Below, one piece after another: positions 7,308-15,842 of a stretch of DNA of 64,000 nucleotides (position 1 is the first letter of the stretch; each line of letters starts with the position of its first letter). A model generated the notes under the pieces. That model worked only from the letters and a program-made list of their open reading frames with translations, had not been told where the DNA came from and searched no databases. The stretch covers positions 1,674,001 to 1,738,000 of the forward strand of contig NZ_CP041687.1 in NCBI RefSeq assembly GCF_007362475.1. The letters are read 5' to 3'. Both the position numbers and the translations under genes were made by a program. Source of the DNA: Chryseobacterium sp. SNU WT5. Lineage in GTDB: Bacteria > Bacteroidota > Bacteroidia > Flavobacteriales > Weeksellaceae.

Positions 7308-8807
7308 TTATTTCTTTAATTTTTCCAAAAAATCTGCAATTTTACGGTCATTGGCCAAACGAGGAATTTTGTTTTGTCCTCCCAATTTACCTTCAGATTT
7401 GGCATAGTCCTGAAACGCATTTCTCTTTAAATTGGTAATAATTAAAGGCTGCAATATTTTACCAGAAATTAAATCGTCGTAATAAGAATTCCTTTTTCGC
7501 ATTTCTGCATCTAAATTATTTCTAAAGTTCTCTAAACTTTCCGGTTCTTTTTCAAACTCGATAAACCATTCGTGATAAGGCAATCCTTGAGTTGGATTTA
7601 CCTGTGGTGCCAAATGAAACTCAGTGATTTGTGCGGGAAATTTTTCGACGGTTGCTTTCAAAGCTTCTTCCACTTCAAAAGCAATAACGTGCTCGCCAAA
7701 AGCAGACGTAAAATGTTTGGTTCTTCCTGAAACTAAAATACGATAAGGGTCTTTTGAAATAAACCGCACCACATCGCCGATGGAATAGGCCCAAAGTCCA
7801 GAATTCGTCGTTAAAATCAAAGCATAATCTTTATGAAGTTCGATCTCTTTTAAAGTCAAACGTTGTGCATTTGGCTTACCATATTGATCCAAAGGAATAA
7901 ATTCATAAAAAATTCCATGATTCGTTAGTAACAATAATCCTTCTTTTTCAAAATCATCCTGAAAGGCAAAGAAACCTTCGCTCGCGGGAAAAGTTTGCAA
8001 AGTGTCGACTGGTTTGCCCAAAAGCTCACTCATCTTTTCACGGTAGGGTTCATAGTTCACACCGCCAGTAATAATCAGTTGGAGGTTTGGAAACAGTTCA
8101 GTTATTTTCTTGCCATTTCTTTCGATCAATTTTTCAAAATACATGATTAACCACGGTGGAATTCCCGAAATTAAGGTCATGTTTTCCTTCTCGGTTTCCT
8201 TTACGATTTCATCTACTTTCGTTTCCCAGTCTTCGATGAGGTTCGTTTTCTCACTCGGAAGTCTGTTTTTCTGCAAATAGGTAGGAATATGATGGGCCAC
8301 AATTCCAGACAAGCGACCAGTTTTAATTCCGTTGATTTCTTCTAATTTTGGACTTCCCTGCAAGAAAATCATTTTGCCAGCTACGAAGTCCGCATTATTT
8401 TTTTGCGCGATATAATGGAAAAGGGCACTTCGGGCGGCGTTAAGTTGATACGGCATTCCTTCTTTGGAAATTGGGATATATTTTGCGCCGGAAGTAGTCC
8501 CGGAAGTTTTCGCAAAGTATTCAGGGGTTTCTGTCCAAAGAATCTGTCGTTGTCCTTTTTTTACTTTTTCAATATAGGGTTTCAAATCTTCATAGTCGCC
8601 GACTTGAACTTGATTTTGAAAGTCTTGGATGTTTTTAATATTTTCAAACTGATGGGTGCGACCGAACAAAGTTTTTTCAGCAGTTCTCACGAGTGCTCGT
8701 AAAAGATCTTCTTGATCTTTCACTGCATTTTGTTTAAAGGATCCGCTTCCTTTTACATGATTTTTCGCCCAGATCAGAGCAATGTTTTTCTTTATGAAAT
8801 TCAGCAT
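7308..8807 (-). CDS. GH3 family acyl-adenylate-forming protein
   Basis: A 499-residue member of the GH3 family (named after plant auxin-responsive GH3 proteins), which adenylate a carboxylic acid and transfer it to an amine or similar acceptor. The ATP-binding motif KTSGTTSGAKYIPIS (about residues 106-120) is intact, followed by ITGGVNYEPY, and by the motif LWAYSIGDVVRF with the ADP/ribose-binding aspartate. Bacterial GH3 proteins are widespread in Bacteroidetes but their substrates are unknown. Single gene with a TAAATTTG box ending 4 nt before the ATG. Confidence 0.88.
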   Translation of the reverse strand: MLNFIKKNIALIWAKNHVKGSGSFKQNAVKDQEDLLRALVRTAEKTLFGRTHQFENIKNIQDFQNQVQVGDYEDLKPYIEKVKKGQRQILWTETPEYFAKTSGTTSGAKYIPISKEGMPYQLNAARSALFHYIAQKNNADFVAGKMIFLQGSPKLEEINGIKTGRLSGIVAHHIPTYLQKNRLPSEKTNLIEDWETKVDEIVKETEKENMTLISGIPPWLIMYFEKLIERNGKKITELFPNLQLIITGGVNYEPYREKMSELLGKPVDTLQTFPASEGFFAFQDDFEKEGLLLLTNHGIFYEFIPLDQYGKPNAQRLTLKEIELHKDYALILTTNSGLWAYSIGDVVRFISKDPYRILVSGRTKHFTSAFGEHVIAFEVEEALKATVEKFPAQITEFHLAPQVNPTQGLPYHEWFIEFEKEPESLENFRNNLDAEMRKRNSYYDDLISGKILQPLIITNLKRNAFQDYAKSEGKLGGQNKIPRLANDRKIADFLEKLKK

Positions 8808-8811
8808 ATCG

Positions 8812-8819
8812 CAAATTTA
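8812..8819 (-). promoter_or_regulatory. -7 box of GH3 gene promoter (possible leaderless start)
   Basis: Minus-strand TAAATTTG, then 4 nt, then the ATG of the GH3 gene (8805-8807). A minus-strand TTTG lies 21 nt upstream of the box, slightly off the usual 19. Confidence 0.52.
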
Positions 8820-8881
8820 AATTATTTTCCAGATCAAAGACAAAACGCCCGGGATAAATGGTTGGTGCTATTACTCTTTTC

Positions 8882-9493
8882 TTAGAAATTATAGCGATAA
8901 CCTACGTTTAAACTAAAAAAAGTAGAATGGTTGTAGAATTTTTTGATCTCAGCATTCTCGTTGTAAACGTTAGTGAAATAGAAATTGACTTTCGCGGCAA
9001 CAAAAACCTGTTGATATCCTTCACGATCTAACGTGTATAACGCTTTTCCGCCCAAATTAAAACCGGTTGCATTATCCTTTGTCTTCTGACTTTTTGCGTC
9101 CACTAATAAATTAGTTTGGCGATAATAACTAAATCCAGCCATTTCTTCTATTGAGAAATCCTCCGATATCATTTCGCGGTGGGTTAAATAAAGGTCGATA
9201 TTCGCAATAGTCGGCGAGCCTATATTTCCATAAAGATTCTGTTCACCATACTTAACATTCGCATACAATAGGTTATAATCCAGCCCAATTCCGAAATTAA
9301 TTGGTGTCATTAAATTAGCTCCAAACCCGTAACCATAAAAAGGAGTCAGCAATTTCGACAGATGATTGTTTCCAATGGGCTTCATTGCAATGATTTTCAC
9401 CTCGATATTAGAAACTACGTCGGGACCATATTTCTTTTTCTGTCCAGTGTATAAAGATGAGATTCCAAGAAAGAGTAAAAGTGCAATTCTCAT
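8882..9493 (-). CDS. Exported protein, probable small outer-membrane beta-barrel
   Basis: Not recognised as a named family. The 203-residue protein has a signal peptide (MRIALLLFLGISSLYTG), alternating hydrophobic strands, many aromatic residues and a C-terminal ...VGYRYNF ending in phenylalanine, the pattern of an outer-membrane barrel inserted by BAM. Its ATG overlaps the stop codon of the upstream lipoprotein gene by one base (TAATG), implying translational coupling and perhaps a joint function at the outer membrane. Confidence 0.6.
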   Translation of the reverse strand: MRIALLLFLGISSLYTGQKKKYGPDVVSNIEVKIIAMKPIGNNHLSKLLTPFYGYGFGANLMTPINFGIGLDYNLLYANVKYGEQNLYGNIGSPTIANIDLYLTHREMISEDFSIEEMAGFSYYRQTNLLVDAKSQKTKDNATGFNLGGKALYTLDREGYQQVFVAAKVNFYFTNVYNENAEIKKFYNHSTFFSLNVGYRYNF

Positions 9494-9861
9494 TATTCTA
9501 GTTTTATTTCATTGAAGGTGATATAAGTGGTGCCCACTGGAATTTGAATTTGTAGAGAATCGGTTGACAGTGTGCAACCAAGCTTAGTAGTAGAGAATGA
9601 TTTAATTTTTGTATTGAGTACTAAAGTAAATGAATCGTTCAGTAACGGTCCGGATAAAGTGAAATTTCCAGAAGCATTAGGAATTACTTCAGCTACATTT
9701 TTGCCATCGCTTTTAATACTGACCGTTGCTTTGGAAAGTACAGCTTGTGTTCCAGTTATTTTACCTTCAACATAGGCGCGGGAATTATCGCGGTTTTCGG
9801 AATTACAGCTGATAATGAGAATGAGCACAAAGGAACTGAGAATGTGATAAAAGAGTTTCAT
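9493..9861 (-). CDS. Small lipoprotein with carboxypeptidase-regulatory-like fold
   Basis: A 122-residue lipoprotein: the signal peptide MKLFYHILSSFVLILIISC places the lipidated cysteine at about residue 19. The mature part (AYVEGKITGTQAVLSKATVSIKS...) resembles the small beta-sandwich domains found at the N-termini of TonB-dependent receptors and in surface lipoproteins. First gene of a two-gene operon with the predicted barrel protein. A TATCTTTA box lies 15 nt before the ATG. Specific role unknown. Confidence 0.6.
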   Translation of the reverse strand: MKLFYHILSSFVLILIISCNSENRDNSRAYVEGKITGTQAVLSKATVSIKSDGKNVAEVIPNASGNFTLSGPLLNDSFTLVLNTKIKSFSTTKLGCTLSTDSLQIQIPVGTTYITFNEIKLE

Positions 9862-9928
9862 AATATTTTTTAAAGATAATAAAAAAGCATCAAAATAACA
9901 GTGAGGCTTATTAGTTAGATGAAATTAA

Positions 9929-10192
9929 CTATTTTTTTTTGAATCTTTTGTCAGGGGTTCCGTCTTTTTTCAGATGTTCGTTTGCCTTATATCTTTTATC
10001 GGGAGTTCCATCCTTTTTCATTTTTATCGCAGAATTTTTATTGGTTGTTTTTGTTGCTACTGCTGGTTTCGCAGTTTGCATTTGCTCAGCTTTTGGCGGT
10101 GGAGGAGGTGTTGTCTGTTGCGGAGTAACTTGTTGTGCGGTAGCGAGTCCCAGTCCTAAAACCAAAGACAATACTGTTAATAATTTTTTCAT
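9929..10192 (-). CDS. Small exported basic protein with KKDGTPDKR repeats
   Basis: An 87-residue exported protein: signal peptide to about residue 19 (LGLGLATAQ), a proline/threonine/alanine-rich linker, then a lysine-rich tail with two near-identical units, KMKKDGTPDKRYK and LKKDGTPDKRFKKK. I recall similar short KDGTPDKR proteins from Bacteroidetes, without known function. The mature protein is strongly basic, so binding to polyanions such as LPS, DNA or acidic polysaccharide is possible but speculative. The opposite strand also carries an 87-codon open frame at 9939-10202, judged a shadow. Confidence 0.65.
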   Translation of the reverse strand: MKKLLTVLSLVLGLGLATAQQVTPQQTTPPPPPKAEQMQTAKPAVATKTTNKNSAIKMKKDGTPDKRYKANEHLKKDGTPDKRFKKK

Positions 10193-10362
10193 TTTCTTCT
10201 AAGGTTCAAATTGGTGTTGTGTTGATTTTCAACAAAGTAAAAATAAACAAATAACAAGATCAATTATTGTTGTTGAATGATTTAACCAAACTTTAACGAA
10301 GAGGATGATTGTTAATTTGTTTCGTTTTTGAAGGTTAAGTATTCGGTATTGTAAGTTTTAAC

Positions 10363-10392
10363 AAAAAAATTGCCTCAAAAATTGAAGCAATT
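10363..10392 (-). terminator. Rho-independent terminator of the 10415-10843 lipoprotein gene
   Basis: On the minus strand AATTGCTTCAA pairs with TTGAGGCAATT (one G-U pair), followed by a run of T. It begins 22 nt after the stop codon of the lipoprotein gene. Confidence 0.75.
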
Positions 10393-10414
10393 CTAGTTCT
10401 GTAATATTTGTAAA

Positions 10415-10843
10415 TTATCTTGTACAGTTAGCGGTCCAGGTTTTTCCGTCTTTCGTATAAGCTATTTTCAAAGTATTGTTATCTATTCTTATATAAGCGG
10501 TGCCAGTAGAACCTACCATTACCAAAACGTTATCGCCTTGCTTATTAAATTCCACACCATTTAAGTCTGGAATTCCGTCAGAAAATCTAAAATTATATTT
10601 TGTCCCACTCGCGATCTTCGTTACGAAAACACTTCCGTTGTCTTTGGAAAGATCTGTAGAAACATCATTGTATGCAATGCTACCTTTGTATGTTCCTGCG
10701 AAGAAATCGTTGTCTACCGGATCATCGTCACTTCTGCAAGAGGAAATTGCGAACATTGAAAAAACAAGAAGAACTAATCCTAAATATTTTAGGATATTTT
10801 TACGAGTTGATTTGCCAGAGTTTTCTAAAATTGTTGACTTCAT
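10415..10843 (-). CDS. Putative lipoprotein of unknown function
   Basis: A 142-residue protein with an unusually long basic N-region before the hydrophobic core (LKYLGLVLLVFSMFAISSC), giving a lipobox cysteine at about residue 36. The downstream SCRSDDDPVDND is the acidic tether typical of Bacteroidetes surface-exposed lipoproteins. The remainder looks like a small beta-rich domain without a recognised family. A TAATTTTG box lies about 45 nt upstream of the ATG. Monocistronic, with its own terminator. Confidence 0.6.
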   Translation of the reverse strand: MKSTILENSGKSTRKNILKYLGLVLLVFSMFAISSCRSDDDPVDNDFFAGTYKGSIAYNDVSTDLSKDNGSVFVTKIASGTKYNFRFSDGIPDLNGVEFNKQGDNVLVMVGSTGTAYIRIDNNTLKIAYTKDGKTWTANCTR

Positions 10844-10936
10844 AATATTTTTTATTTTTATTTTGATGGAGACAACTTTCCAAAATTAATGCCGTGACTT
10901 CAGAAATTCTTAATTTTAATAGGATGTTAATACTTT

Positions 10937-11089
10937 TTAGGAAACTTTATAAGTTGGAGGAGGCATTTGAGCTGTAATTAAACCTTCTTCTACGGATGCG
11001 AGTGTAATAGAAATAATTCCTAAATTTGTCCTTTCAAACGATTTCGGAATACTCCCGAAATCGCTTTTCCCGTTTAGGGCCGATTCATT
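10937..11089 (-). other. Open frame of about 50 codons without a start codon (possible gene remnant)
   Basis: On the minus strand a 50-codon frame ends ...AQMPPPTYKVS at 10937 and opens at a stop near 11090, with no ATG, GTG or TTG in frame. An ATG one frame away (11087) runs into a stop after four codons. The ending resembles the proline-rich ends of small proteins, but I recognise no family. It may be a decayed small gene or chance. It overlaps the mfd leader hairpin. Confidence 0.2.
11021..11068 (+). promoter_or_regulatory. mfd leader: -7 box followed by terminator-like hairpin
   Basis: TAAATTTG at 11021-11028 fits the -7 consensus, though no good -33 box is visible. Eleven nucleotides downstream is a perfect 9-bp stem, CGATTTCGG (11039-11047) with CCGAAATCG (11055-11063), 7-nt loop, then CTTTT. 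The hairpin lies inside the predicted 5' leader, 52 nt before the mfd start codon. Confidence 0.45.
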
Positions 11090-11119
11090 TTAAAGACGAT
11101 TATTTAGCGTCAGAATTAT

Positions 11120-14100
11120 ATGCAGTTAAAAAAAATTACCGAAACATTTCTTCCCGAACTCCTTCATTTAGGTTTTGGAAAAGAACTGATCACGCAACTC
11201 GATCACAATAAGCACCTTGCTGTAAAATCCTTTGCAGGATCCTCACCAGCCGTCTTCGCCGCAGAGTTATTTCTGATCAAAAAGAAATCTCTTTTGTTTT
11301 TAACAGATGATCGGGAAGATGCTTTATATATTACAGCGGAATTAGAGGATCTATTAGGTAAGGAAAATGTGCTCTATTTTCCGCCCACTCATCTGGAGCC
11401 TTATCAAATTGAGAAAACTCAAAATGCCAATTTGGTTTTAAGAACTGAGGTTTTGAACCGAATCCATACGGATAAAAAACCCAGAGTGATGATCGCTTCA
11501 TTTTCTTCTCTAGCGGAAAGAGTGATGAAGAAAGAAGATTTTAAAGCAATTTCTCATACGATCAAAACTGGTGATCAGTTAGATTTTGATTTTACTGAAG
11601 AATTATTGCATCAGTTTAATTTCAATCATACCGATTTCGTTTCGGAACCAGGAGAGTTTTCAGTTCGGGGAGGTATTGTAGATGTTTTTTCTTATTCTAA
11701 TGAGGAGCCGTATCGAATTAATTTTTTTGGAAATGAAGTAGAAAGTATCAAAACTTTTGATATCGAAACCCAACTTTCGAAAGAAAGAATTAAAGAATTT
11801 CAGTTGGTTTCAAATATGAATTTTTCTGGAGTAGGGAAGAAAGTATCGTTGTTTGATTTAGCACCGAAAGATTTAGTTGTAATTACTAAGAATGCTTTTG
11901 TGGGTTTTAATTTTATTAAAAGTTTCTATGAAAAAGCAGAAGTAAAGTTCGGCACTTTAGGTACAGAAATCAGACATCAAAAACCAAATGAACTTTTTGT
12001 TTCGGAAGAGGAATTTATTAACGATATCAATAAATTTGAATGGATCGATTTTACTTTACAGGAAGTTAAAGAAAGCGATGCTGCAATAATTCAGTTGAAT
12101 CAAACTCCGCAACCAAGCTTTCATAAAAAGTTTGAATTATTACTGGAAGATCTAGAGGAAAAACAGAATAACGGTTTTGAAACATGGATTTCCTTTTCCA
12201 CCGAAAAGCAGAAAGAGCGATTAGAATCTATTTTTGAAGAATTATCTGCGCAGCAGCGTTCTTCGATAGAGAATATTAACCAATCTTTAGAGAAAGAATC
12301 GAAGGTTTTATTCAAGTCTTTCAAATCTGAACTTCATGAGGGATTTATCGATCTTGACCATAAAATATCAGTTTATACGGATCACCAGATCTTTGATCGT
12401 TATCAAAGATTTAAAGCCAAAAACTCTTTTGCGAAATCGGAACAGATTACGCTGAAAGATTTAATGCAGATGAAAGTCGGCGATTATATTACGCATATCG
12501 ACCACGGTATCGGTAAGTTTATGGGATTGGTGAAAGTTAATAATAATGGAAAGATTCAGGAATGTTTTAAACTCGTTTATAAAAATGGAGATTTACTTTA
12601 TGTAAGTATTCACTCTCTCAATAAAATTTCAAAATACAATGGACCCGACGGACGGGAAATCGTTTTATCAAAGTTGGGATCGCCGGCATGGAAAACTTTG
12701 AAACAAAAAACAAAAGCGAAAGTAAAACAGATTGCTTTTGATTTGATTCGGCTCTATGCCGAGCGAAAAACGGCGAAAGGTTTTGCTTTTACACCAGATA
12801 CTTATTTGCAAAATGAACTGGAAGCCAGTTTTATTTATGAAGATACACCCGATCAGGAAAAAGCGACAGTTGATGTAAAAACGGATATGGAAAATGATAC
12901 GGTGATGGATCGTTTAATCTGTGGTGATGTAGGTTTTGGGAAAACAGAAATAGCAATTCGAGCAGCCTTCAAAGCTGCAACTGATGGTAAACAGGTAGCT
13001 ATTTTAGTTCCGACAACGATTTTAGCTTTTCAGCATTACCGAAGTTTTAAGGAAAGATTAAAGGATTTCCCAGTTGAGATTTCTTATATGAATCGTTTTC
13101 GGACTGCGAAACAAAAAGCGGAGACTTTAGAAGGATTAAAATCCGGTAAAATTGATATCGTAATTGGAACGCATCAATTGGTTGGGAGTAGTGTAAAATT
13201 TAAAGATTTAGGTTTATTAATTATTGATGAAGAGCATAAATTTGGCGTCGCAGTAAAAGATAAACTAAAAACCATTAAGAGTAATATAGACACGCTAACA
13301 TTAACTGCGACGCCGATTCCGAGGACTTTGCAATTCTCTTTGATGGCAGCCAGAGATTTATCGGTCATTAAAACGCCCCCACCGAACCGGCAACCTGTTG
13401 ATACGCAAATCGTAGGATTTGATGAGGAGATGATACGGGATGCTATTTCTTACGAACTTCAACGGGATGGTCAGGTTTATTTTATTAATAATAGAATTGA
13501 AAATCTGAAAGATATCGCGGGCCTGATCCAGCGGTTAGTGCCTGATGCGAAAGTAATTACTGGTCACGGACAAATGGAAGGCAAACAGCTTGAACGGAAT
13601 GTTCTCGATTTTATGGAGGGCAAATATGATGTTTTAGTTTCCACGACAATTATAGAAAGTGGAGTAGATGTGCCCAACGCAAATACGATTTTTATTAATG
13701 ATGCACAACGTTTTGGGATGGCAGATGTTCACCAGATGCGTGGTCGGGTTGGTAGGAGTAACAGGAAGGCTTTTTGTTTTTTAATTACACCGCCTTTCGA
13801 TATGGTCTCGTCTGATGCCCGAAAGAGATTAGAAGCTATTGAACAGTTTTCTGATCTGGGAAGTGGTTTTCAGATTGCTATGAAAGATTTAGAAATTCGG
13901 GGTGCAGGTGATTTATTAGGTGGTGAACAAAGTGGTTTCATTAATGAAATGGGATTTGATACCTACCAAAAAATTATGCAGGAAGCGCTGGAAGAATTAC
14001 AGAATGATGAGGAGTTCGAAGATTTATTTGATAATGAAGAAGATCGTAAAAAACTCTTTAAGTCAACCAAGGAAGTTAATATTGATACGGATTTAGAATT

Positions 14101-14545
14101 AATGTTACCTGATTCTTATGTTCAAAGTATTGAAGAGCGATTGTCTTTGTATCAAAAATTAGCAGAAATTGAAAACAAAGAAGACTTGTACCAATTAGAA
14201 TTGGAATTAATCGACCGTTTTGGAGCTTTACCATCAGAAGCGATTAATCTTTTAAAATCAGTGGAATTAAAATGGATTGCGGCCGAAATTGGCTTTGATA
14301 AAATTGTGGTGAAGAATGGTATCTTCCTCGGATATTTCCCGCCAAATCCTCAGGATAAGTTTTATCAAAGTGAAAAATTTAAGAATATTATTTCTTATTT
14401 ATCAAAGAATCCGAGGGAAGCAACCTTAAAAGAAAAAACAAGCAAAGAAGGAAATCAATTAATGATGCGGAAAGAGAATGTACAAAATGTAGATGAAGTG
14501 AATTCTGTTTTGGAAAGGATTTTAGGGAATCATTCAGTGACCTAA
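11120..14545 (+). CDS. mfd: Transcription-repair coupling factor Mfd
   Basis: ATP-dependent DNA translocase that removes RNA polymerase stalled at lesions and recruits UvrA. At 1141 residues it has normal length. Domains in order: UvrB-homology region (about 1-350), RNA polymerase-interacting CarD-like domain starting near residue 455 (GDYITHIDHGIGKFMGL), then the RecG-like motor with Walker A GDVGFGKTE (602-610) and DEEH (703-706), LTATPIPRT, and a C-terminal TRCF domain. Leader region carries a hairpin that may control expression. pth follows 42 nt downstream but has its own -7 box. Confidence 0.97.
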   Translation: MQLKKITETFLPELLHLGFGKELITQLDHNKHLAVKSFAGSSPAVFAAELFLIKKKSLLFLTDDREDALYITAELEDLLGKENVLYFPPTHLEPYQIEKTQNANLVLRTEVLNRIHTDKKPRVMIASFSSLAERVMKKEDFKAISHTIKTGDQLDFDFTEELLHQFNFNHTDFVSEPGEFSVRGGIVDVFSYSNEEPYRINFFGNEVESIKTFDIETQLSKERIKEFQLVSNMNFSGVGKKVSLFDLAPKDLVVITKNAFVGFNFIKSFYEKAEVKFGTLGTEIRHQKPNELFVSEEEFINDINKFEWIDFTLQEVKESDAAIIQLNQTPQPSFHKKFELLLEDLEEKQNNGFETWISFSTEKQKERLESIFEELSAQQRSSIENINQSLEKESKVLFKSFKSELHEGFIDLDHKISVYTDHQIFDRYQRFKAKNSFAKSEQITLKDLMQMKVGDYITHIDHGIGKFMGLVKVNNNGKIQECFKLVYKNGDLLYVSIHSLNKISKYNGPDGREIVLSKLGSPAWKTLKQKTKAKVKQIAFDLIRLYAERKTAKGFAFTPDTYLQNELEASFIYEDTPDQEKATVDVKTDMENDTVMDRLICGDVGFGKTEIAIRAAFKAATDGKQVAILVPTTILAFQHYRSFKERLKDFPVEISYMNRFRTAKQKAETLEGLKSGKIDIVIGTHQLVGSSVKFKDLGLLIIDEEHKFGVAVKDKLKTIKSNIDTLTLTATPIPRTLQFSLMAARDLSVIKTPPPNRQPVDTQIVGFDEEMIRDAISYELQRDGQVYFINNRIENLKDIAGLIQRLVPDAKVITGHGQMEGKQLERNVLDFMEGKYDVLVSTTIIESGVDVPNANTIFINDAQRFGMADVHQMRGRVGRSNRKAFCFLITPPFDMVSSDARKRLEAIEQFSDLGSGFQIAMKDLEIRGAGDLLGGEQSGFINEMGFDTYQKIMQEALEELQNDEEFEDLFDNEEDRKKLFKSTKEVNIDTDLELMLPDSYVQSIEERLSLYQKLAEIENKEDLYQLELELIDRFGALPSEAINLLKSVELKWIAAEIGFDKIVVKNGIFLGYFPPNPQDKFYQSEKFKNIISYLSKNPREATLKEKTSKEGNQLMMRKENVQNVDEVNSVLERILGNHSVT

Positions 14546-14561
14546 ATTTCTAAAAAAATAG

Positions 14562-14569
14562 TACTTTTG
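14562..14569 (+). promoter_or_regulatory. Candidate -7 box for pth
   Basis: TACTTTTG in the 42-nt gap between mfd and pth matches TAnnTTTG and ends 18 nt before the ATG at 14588. No good -33 element. It overlaps the alternative upstream TTG start of pth, which argues for the ATG. Confidence 0.35.
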
Positions 14570-14587
14570 CTGATATCAATTTTTAAT

Positions 14588-15151
14588 ATGAAATACCTCA
14601 TCGTTGGTCTAGGAAATAAAGGCGAAGAATACGCAGAAACCCGGCATAATGTAGGGTTTAAAGTTGCCGAAAAAATTGCCGAAACCATTGCCGCACCTTT
14701 TAAATCATCCAACTTTGGTTTGCTGGCAGAAGGGAAATACAAAGGACGAAAAGTTTTTATTTTAAAACCAGATACCTACATGAATCTTTCCGGAAATGCG
14801 GTGAAATTTTGGATGCAAAAGGAAAATATTCCCGTAGAAAATTTAATGATTGTTACCGACGATTTGTCTTTGCCATTTGGAACTTTAAGAATGAAAATGA
14901 AAGGTTCTGATGCGGGACACAACGGTTTGAAAAGTATTCAGGAACAACTGCAAACTCAAAATTACCCACGGTTAAGATTCGGAATTTCTGCGGAATTTTC
15001 GGAAGGGAAACAAGTCGATTATGTTTTAGGAAAATGGGAGGGGGAAGAAAAAGAAAAACTTCCCGAACGAATCGAGAAGTTTTCTAAGGCGTGTCTGTCA
15101 TTTGTTTTTGCAGGAATCCAAAATGCCATGACAGCTTTTAACGGGAAATAA
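14588..15151 (+). CDS. pth: Peptidyl-tRNA hydrolase
   Basis: Recycles tRNA by cleaving peptidyl-tRNAs released from ribosomes. The 187-residue protein begins MKYLIVGLGNKGEEY, with N10 and catalytic H20 (ETRHNVGF) and the catalytic aspartate in VTDDLSLPFG. I chose the ATG at 14588 because the conserved N-terminus starts there; an in-frame TTG at 14567 would add seven nonconserved residues and falls in a promoter box. It lies head-to-tail after mfd and converges on the carbonic anhydrase gene 17 nt away. Confidence 0.95.
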   Translation: MKYLIVGLGNKGEEYAETRHNVGFKVAEKIAETIAAPFKSSNFGLLAEGKYKGRKVFILKPDTYMNLSGNAVKFWMQKENIPVENLMIVTDDLSLPFGTLRMKMKGSDAGHNGLKSIQEQLQTQNYPRLRFGISAEFSEGKQVDYVLGKWEGEEKEKLPERIEKFSKACLSFVFAGIQNAMTAFNGK

Positions 15152-15168
15152 TTATTTTTAATTATTGG

Positions 15169-15804
15169 TTACAACCAGTTTACAGCACCGCTTTCTACAC
15201 AATAATTAGCGCCCACGATTTTTATACTGCCTTCTTGTTCCATTTTATTTAAGGTAGAACTTTGTTGCCGAATTTCTTTGATGGTTCGTTGAATATTACA
15301 AACGTTCAAGCGTTCCAGCAAATCTTCATTATAGGAAGATCGCTCTTCGTTTTCATTGATTATCTCATTGATGCAACCTTCAAAATGACCAATCAAATGG
15401 CTGAGGTTTTCCATTCCTAAATTTTCAATATTTCGTGCATCCAAACCTCCTTTTAGCGCGCCACATTTGGAATGACCCAAAACGACGATCAATTTGCATC
15501 CTGCGATTTTGCAACCAAATTCCATGGATCCCAAAATGTCCTGATTCACGAAATTTCCTGCAATTCTTATGCTGAAAATATCTCCCAAACCTTGATCGAA
15601 AAGCAATTCTGCGGAGGTTCGGCTATCAATACAACTTAATATTACGGCAAAAGGGAATTGACCTTCTCTGGTGTCGTTTACTTGTTCGAGCAAGTTTCTG
15701 TTCATTTTTAGATTGCTAACAAATCGGTGATTACCTTCTTTTAAAAATTGTAGGGCTTTATTTGGAGAAATGGTCGATTGTGTTTCTAATGTATGTGCTT
15801 TCAT
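15169..15804 (-). CDS. Beta-class carbonic anhydrase
   Basis: Zinc enzyme interconverting CO2 and bicarbonate, 211 residues. Zinc and catalytic residues are complete: C58, D60 and R62 in LSCIDSRTS, then H111 and C114 in LGHSKCGALKGG. It follows the SulP transporter gene by 38 nt on the same strand, so the pair is probably an operon; SulP proteins with linked carbonic anhydrases are candidate bicarbonate importers. The other carbonic anhydrase in the window belongs to a different subgroup (Can-like), so this is not a recent duplicate. Confidence 0.92.
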   Translation of the reverse strand: MKAHTLETQSTISPNKALQFLKEGNHRFVSNLKMNRNLLEQVNDTREGQFPFAVILSCIDSRTSAELLFDQGLGDIFSIRIAGNFVNQDILGSMEFGCKIAGCKLIVVLGHSKCGALKGGLDARNIENLGMENLSHLIGHFEGCINEIINENEERSSYNEDLLERLNVCNIQRTIKEIRQQSSTLNKMEQEGSIKIVGANYCVESGAVNWL

Positions 15805-15842
15805 TATTTTTTTTATTCTTAAATTTTACTTTGAGTTTTGAA

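Noticed and set aside
9939..10202. 87-codon plus-strand frame opposite the small KKDGTPDKR protein
   Set aside because: Its cysteine- and glycine-rich product is the antisense of a proline/lysine-rich coding sequence; the minus-strand product has a proper signal peptide.
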